DNA from: Coemansia sp. RSA 922
Lineage: Eukaryota; Kickxellomycota; Kickxellomycetes; Kickxellales; Kickxellaceae
NCBI GenBank assembly: GCA_027577415.1
Contig: JANBQS010000250.1
Location: 1-24,319, forward strand
Direction: 5' to 3'
DNA length: 24,319 nt
Shown in pieces: positions 20,677-24,319 of the stretch. A program made the position numbers and the translations under genes. The notes below the pieces were generated by a model that saw nothing but the letters and a program-made list of their open reading frames with translations, had not been told where the DNA came from and ran no database searches. The first letter of the stretch is position 1; every line of letters begins with the position of its first letter.

Positions 20677-22242
20677 ATGCATCTCCAGTGGACATTTATT
20701 CTTCTGTCTGCCTCACTGGCGCAGGGTAGTCAATATTCATATGTTGCCAACAGCCCGCCAATCCCTATCCCAGCCGTACCTGCTTTGACATCGCCGAATG
20801 TATCCACAACTGTACTACAGCCAATGATTGTTTCGACAGTGATGGTCAGCTCTCTTCCATCGGCCGCCAGCGTTGCGCCTGAATGGTCTTCGTCGATCAA
20901 GGCCAGCACTGACGGCTATATTGCCGATTCGCCGCCAGATGTCCAGTCCACGGGCGCAAGTGTCTTGCCAGTAAGCTCGTCGTCTATGGCAACAGTCAAG
21001 GCAAGCTCGTCTATCCCCGCCAAGCCCATGCCGTCGGGTCCTTTGCCTGTTGAGCCCGTGCCAACCTTACCGCCAATCGCAGTGGACCCGGTCCCTACTA
21101 TGCCACCAATGCCCGTCGAGACGATGCCTTCGCCGCCTGCCCCTGCACCAACCGTTGTACCGTCGGCCCCAGCTCCACCGGCACTCGCTACGACAACATC
21201 TAACTCGCCCGATCAAGCGCTTGTCGTTATTGAGTTTGTCCCCATTGTGGTACAGCCAACTAACGCCCCGTTGGAAAGCGAGACTGATTGCGAGGAAAGC
21301 GAAGAGGTGGTGCCAGAGCCTGAACTGTGCACTGATGCAGTCGATGTGCCGCTTAGTCGGTCTTCGCCAGCACCTATTCCAGTCGAGCCTACTGGCCGAC
21401 CTGCTCCATCTGCACCGATGCCTATCGCTCCTATGCCGTCCTCACCGATGCCAGTAGAGCCCATGCCATCCTCGCCGATGCCGGTTGCTCCCATGCCGTC
21501 TCCGCCAATGCCTGCTACACCTAGGACAACTCCGCCGAAGCCCATCGATACCATGACAGGCCCGCTATTGCCAGTCTTGCCCATACCCCCCGCGCCTACT
21601 TCCCTAGCTCCGCTGCCTCCGCCAATGGTCACCCCAGTGTATGAAAGCACTCCCGTAGCGGCTATTGAGAACTCAGTCTTGCCCTCAGAAGAAGTGCCAG
21701 TCACCATTACCGACATTAAAATAACAACCGACGACGCCAGCACCGATGTCCCCATCATTCCCTACTGCGACGATGAAGTTACGCCAGTTCCAACCAACGA
21801 GCCGGCCCTACCGGAGCCTACACCAATGCCAGAGCTGACCATCGTGCCTGTCGTACCGATTCCAGCGCCGATGCCGACTACAGCGCCGGTTATGCCAGTT
21901 GCACCTGCTGTGCCCGCACCAGTTCCAGTACCATCTTCCCAAGTCGGAGCAAAGTCAGAGGAAGCTTCATGCACGCCCGAGTACATTACCGTTACGATAT
22001 ATGACGAGATTCCAGTTGACCCAGTGACAGTAACCGAGTATGTGCCGTATTTCCTGCCAGTTGATACCGATATGTGGACTGATCTCTACCCCACTCCTCC
22101 TCTGGAGCCTGGACCAGTCGTCTGGACCGGCGCTCCTCCTCCCCCACCCGCAACCGACGTTCCTACCGCTGGCCAGCCAGCTATTCCAGCTCCTGTTTCC
22201 TCACACGTACCTTGCCCTACTTCATCTTGGGTCCAGGTGTAA
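20677..22242 (+). CDS. Secreted Pro/Met-rich wall or surface protein
   Basis: The start at 20677 is chosen because it gives a clean signal peptide (MHLQWTFILLSASLAQG, probable cleavage near residues 15-18). An ATG 33 bp upstream would bury it. The 521-aa product is about one third proline, with many PMP, PVP and PAP turns, and Ser/Thr-rich stretches suited to O-mannosylation. Three 30-bp units at 21415-21504 encode PMP-based decapeptides. Five cysteines sit in short non-repeat islands, two of them in an acidic loop (DCEESEEVVPEPELC). The C-terminal third has YITVTIYDE and VTVTEYVP segments like those seen in fungal wall proteins. There is no C-terminal hydrophobic tail, so GPI anchoring is unlikely. 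It is not related to any enzyme I recognise. A role as a structural wall, spore-coat or mucin-like protein is inference. No introns are visible. Confidence 0.75.
   Translation: MHLQWTFILLSASLAQGSQYSYVANSPPIPIPAVPALTSPNVSTTVLQPMIVSTVMVSSLPSAASVAPEWSSSIKASTDGYIADSPPDVQSTGASVLPVSSSSMATVKASSSIPAKPMPSGPLPVEPVPTLPPIAVDPVPTMPPMPVETMPSPPAPAPTVVPSAPAPPALATTTSNSPDQALVVIEFVPIVVQPTNAPLESETDCEESEEVVPEPELCTDAVDVPLSRSSPAPIPVEPTGRPAPSAPMPIAPMPSSPMPVEPMPSSPMPVAPMPSPPMPATPRTTPPKPIDTMTGPLLPVLPIPPAPTSLAPLPPPMVTPVYESTPVAAIENSVLPSEEVPVTITDIKITTDDASTDVPIIPYCDDEVTPVPTNEPALPEPTPMPELTIVPVVPIPAPMPTTAPVMPVAPAVPAPVPVPSSQVGAKSEEASCTPEYITVTIYDEIPVDPVTVTEYVPYFLPVDTDMWTDLYPTPPLEPGPVVWTGAPPPPPATDVPTAGQPAIPAPVSSHVPCPTSSWVQV
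21415..21504 (+). repeat. 30-bp coding tandem repeat (PMP decapeptide)
   Basis: Three imperfect 30-bp units start at 21415, 21445 and 21475, with a partial fourth from 21505. Each encodes PMP-x-x-PMP-x-x. Third-base changes between units show that the repeat is not freshly expanded. Confidence 0.85.
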
Positions 22243-22407
22243 CATACAAAATGTTCTCTACTTGCCCATATCTTTTAGCTCGCTCTAAGCAGGCTACTTT
22301 CACATACCACCCTCTTTTTAACCCACCCTCCTCGTGTCTTTAAAAATTATTTCTTCTACAACCACATCTATCTTAACCATATAAACATACTATTTACAAT
22401 TTACGCG

Positions 22408-22980
22408 ATGGAACGTCGATCGACCGCAAAGAGCGGTACGAATAAAAGACAAGATAATGCAGTTAGCTTTTACAAGCGTGTACACGGAACTGATGAACTG
22501 GATGGCGGCGACAAACAGGGGAAAACATATTACTACGCGGCCGCAGAGGACGACAAATTGGGCTGGTCACTTGGCGACGATCGAATAGATCCCATGTATA
22601 CAATGAGACGGCGAGAGAAAGAGCAGGAGGCTCATAGCAAGGATTCGTTCTATAAAAAGCTCAAGGTCAGAATTGGGCAAAACGATCCAGAGCCATCCAA
22701 GCCGGAACCCAAGGCTGTCGAGGCTGAAGCGATATTGCCTGTGGCCACAGCCGTCAGCGCTTCGAGCACTGGTGTGATGCGGTTTGGGTTTGGGATGATG
22801 ACCAGCACAGCTGCCAGCAAGCCCGATGTCAAAGAAAAGTCGAAGGGCAAGAAGGACAAGGATAAAAAAGACAAGGAAAAGGACAAGAAGGATAAAAAGT
22901 CAAAGGATAAAGCCGGCAGCGAGAAAGCATCCAAAAAGGACAAGGATAAGGATAAGAAGGATAAAAAGCGCAGAAGTTAG
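22408..22980 (+). CDS. Small lysine-rich, probably nuclear protein
   Basis: A single-exon gene of 190 aa. I do not recognise the family. Residues 1-95 are mixed and partly ordered-looking, with FYKRVHG, YYYAAAEDDKLGW and DDRIDPMYTMRRREKEQ, the last suggesting a short charged helix. Residues 95-140 are Pro/Ala/Ser-rich linker. Residues about 140-190 are almost entirely Lys, Asp, Glu and Ser in KDKKDKEK-type runs that could act as a nuclear or nucleolar localisation tail. No signal peptide. The start has A at -3 context weakly (TACGCGATG). It lies 165 bp downstream of the secreted protein gene on the same strand and is convergent with the aminotransferase, with 97 bp between the stop codons. 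The ordered first half makes a real gene likely. Confidence 0.7.
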   Translation: MERRSTAKSGTNKRQDNAVSFYKRVHGTDELDGGDKQGKTYYYAAAEDDKLGWSLGDDRIDPMYTMRRREKEQEAHSKDSFYKKLKVRIGQNDPEPSKPEPKAVEAEAILPVATAVSASSTGVMRFGFGMMTSTAASKPDVKEKSKGKKDKDKKDKEKDKKDKKSKDKAGSEKASKKDKDKDKKDKKRRS

Positions 22981-23077
22981 AAATGCAATGTTATAGAACG
23001 CGACTATTCATACTACTACTAAAATTAATTATAAACAAATGGATTTTTTTTTTAAAAAATTAGCTCTAATAAAATAT

Positions 23078-24319
23078 CTAAAGGAAGCACCCTCTTGACA
23101 GACGGTCTAGTGTCAGATCTAACTCTGGCTTGGATATAGAAAATGTAAGACGGAACCACCCGCCTTCAACCGAGGAGAACGCCTGGCCAGGCGGCATATA
23201 AACGCGCTCGTTGCAAATCAAATTCTCCCACACAACCAGCTCATTGTACATACTCCACTGAACCTTTGAGGCCTCGGCAGCAGTGATGCGTCCCAGTGCC
23301 TGCAAAGTCTTTGCGCATACGCGAACTGGCAAGCGCAGCCACACAAAATGACCAGCCGTACATGGAATAAACTCAATACCATTCGAGGTACAAAAGTCAG
23401 CGGTCTGCTTGTAATTCTCCGCCAAAAGCTTTTGACTAGTTACGAGCAAGTTGTCGATAAACTCGTGGTCCGACAACAAGCTCGTAATCATGCGGTCTGT
23501 GTAAGCAGGGCGGTATCCAAATGCTGAGTAGTTTTTCAAGGCGCCCAGCAATTGTTTGTTCCATGGCGATAATATCCAGCCCATGCGGAATCCGTTTAGT
23601 CCAAAGTCTTTGCTCAATCCGTGCAGCACGATGACTGCAGATGGATCAATGTAGGCGTCTAGGTCAGGCCACGACAGCACAGACTCGAATGGTGTCACGT
23701 TGTCCGATCGATCGAATACCGATAGTGCATAGATCTCGTCAACGACGACAAAGAGGTTGTGGCGACTGGCAAACTCAAAGAAGGCACGCAGTACGGGCTT
23801 TGGATAGCTGACGCCCAGTGGGTTGTGCGGCGACATGAGGAACAGCATTTTGGCTCGTTCGTCCCTGGCCTCAATCTCGGCGATTGCACGCTCAAAGTAC
23901 GTGATCTGCGACACACACATAGTCTCCTCCAAAGGCATCTCGACCATTGTTGCGCGGGCCTGGGGCCTCGCACTCATATCGCTGTCGAGCGCAGCATAGC
24001 ATGGCGTCGGGATGAGAATACGGTCGCCAGGCTCGCAAGTAGCAAATGCCAACATCTCAATGGCCGTCGTGCAGCCGTTGGTTACCACGATGTCGTCAGG
24101 GATGACTGGAGCGACAGGGTTAAAGTGTCGGTTGAACATGCTGGCAATCTCGCCACGCAACTCAGGTCCACCTTGCGGCGAGTTGTACTCGAGGTCGCTA
24201 TCGATGACTTTGGCCAGCGAGTTGAGCTTATCGACAAGCAGAGGCGTAATGGTCTTGTTTGCCGCAATACCTGCGTTGATGATGCCCTGGGGATTGGTGT
24301 CCTTTGAGTAGCCGTTCTG
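23078..24319 (-). CDS. PLP-dependent aminotransferase, ACC-synthase-like (5' end outside window)
   Basis: 413 codons are visible. The frame is open to the window edge, so the start lies beyond 24319 and probably 20-60 residues are missing. It is a fold-type I class I/II aminotransferase. The visible N-terminus NPQGIINAGIAANK and YNSPQGGPELR resemble the ACC-synthase-like subgroup. Further motifs are the cofactor-binding Asn in SPHNPLG, the Asp in DEIYALSVF, the Schiff-base Lys in GLSKDFGLNGFRMG (codon at 23611-23609) with the phosphate-contacting Arg, and the substrate-carboxylate Arg near the end in WFRLTFSIS. Members include plant ACC synthases and fungal or animal proteins with other or unknown activities, so ethylene-precursor synthesis should not be assumed. 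Probably cytosolic, though the missing N-terminus could hold a targeting signal. No intron is visible in this part. Confidence 0.92.
   Translation of the reverse strand, partial: QNGYSKDTNPQGIINAGIAANKTITPLLVDKLNSLAKVIDSDLEYNSPQGGPELRGEIASMFNRHFNPVAPVIPDDIVVTNGCTTAIEMLAFATCEPGDRILIPTPCYAALDSDMSARPQARATMVEMPLEETMCVSQITYFERAIAEIEARDERAKMLFLMSPHNPLGVSYPKPVLRAFFEFASRHNLFVVVDEIYALSVFDRSDNVTPFESVLSWPDLDAYIDPSAVIVLHGLSKDFGLNGFRMGWILSPWNKQLLGALKNYSAFGYRPAYTDRMITSLLSDHEFIDNLLVTSQKLLAENYKQTADFCTSNGIEFIPCTAGHFVWLRLPVRVCAKTLQALGRITAAEASKVQWSMYNELVVWENLICNERVYMPPGQAFSSVEGGWFRLTFSISKPELDLTLDRLSRGCFL

Noticed and set aside
21213..21758. Minus-strand Gly-rich open frame of 181 codons
   Set aside because: Reverse reading of the Pro-rich repeat coding sequence gives Gly-rich frames automatically.
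1..24319. CRISPR array or bacterial operon structure
   Set aside because: No regularly spaced repeats; spliceosomal introns and eukaryotic core genes rule out a prokaryotic reading.

Overview
The window looks like nuclear DNA of a fungus, most likely an early-diverging one. Genes are compact, introns are few and short (about 75-200 nt, GTAAGT-type donors, AG acceptors). The recognisable housekeeping genes are clearly eukaryotic: clathrin heavy chain, the ribosome-biogenesis factor Urb1/Npa1 and an AANAT-like acetyltransferase. The NTPase/nuclease gene belongs to a family I recall as expanded in Kickxellomycotina, Mucoromycota and chytrids, so a Kickxellomycotina-type genome is my guess. That placement is inference only.

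Layout. Bases 1-1506 are a decayed accessory zone. It holds a broken copy (about 306-1049) of the NTPase/nuclease gene that follows, a 47-bp repeat (1264-1310) and a 195-bp stray fragment of URB1 (1312-1506). The fuller NTPase/nuclease gene (1722-4718, +, three exons) carries a possible frameshift in exon 2. Next come an AT-rich spacer (4719-5499), a small AANAT-like GNAT gene (5500-6075, +) and, convergent and only 33 bp away, URB1 (6109-13208, -, two exons). An unrecognised AT-rich gene follows (about 13546-14063, -), then clathrin heavy chain (14492-19747, -, two exons). A 930-bp divergent spacer leads to a secreted Pro/Met-rich wall-type protein (20677-22242, +), a Lys-rich nuclear-type protein (22408-22980, +) and a partial PLP aminotransferase of the ACC-synthase-like group (23078 to the window edge, -).

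The main result of reading across scales is that the left end is a shrunken, mutated tandem copy of the right part. NTPase/nuclease exon 3, the 47-bp spacer repeat and the URB1 piece occur in the same order and strand at 306-1506 and at 3129-8419, with progressively larger offsets (about 2797, 3945 and 6913 bp). This points to a tandem duplication spanning the nuclease gene, the acetyltransferase and part of URB1. Deletions in the left copy then removed the acetyltransferase. The intact nuclease gene starts just past the duplication junction.

The housekeeping genes do not form a pathway. They act in vesicle coats (clathrin), 60S subunit assembly (URB1), acetyl-CoA-dependent amine acetylation (GNAT), the cell wall or surface (secreted protein) and amino-acid/PLP chemistry (aminotransferase).
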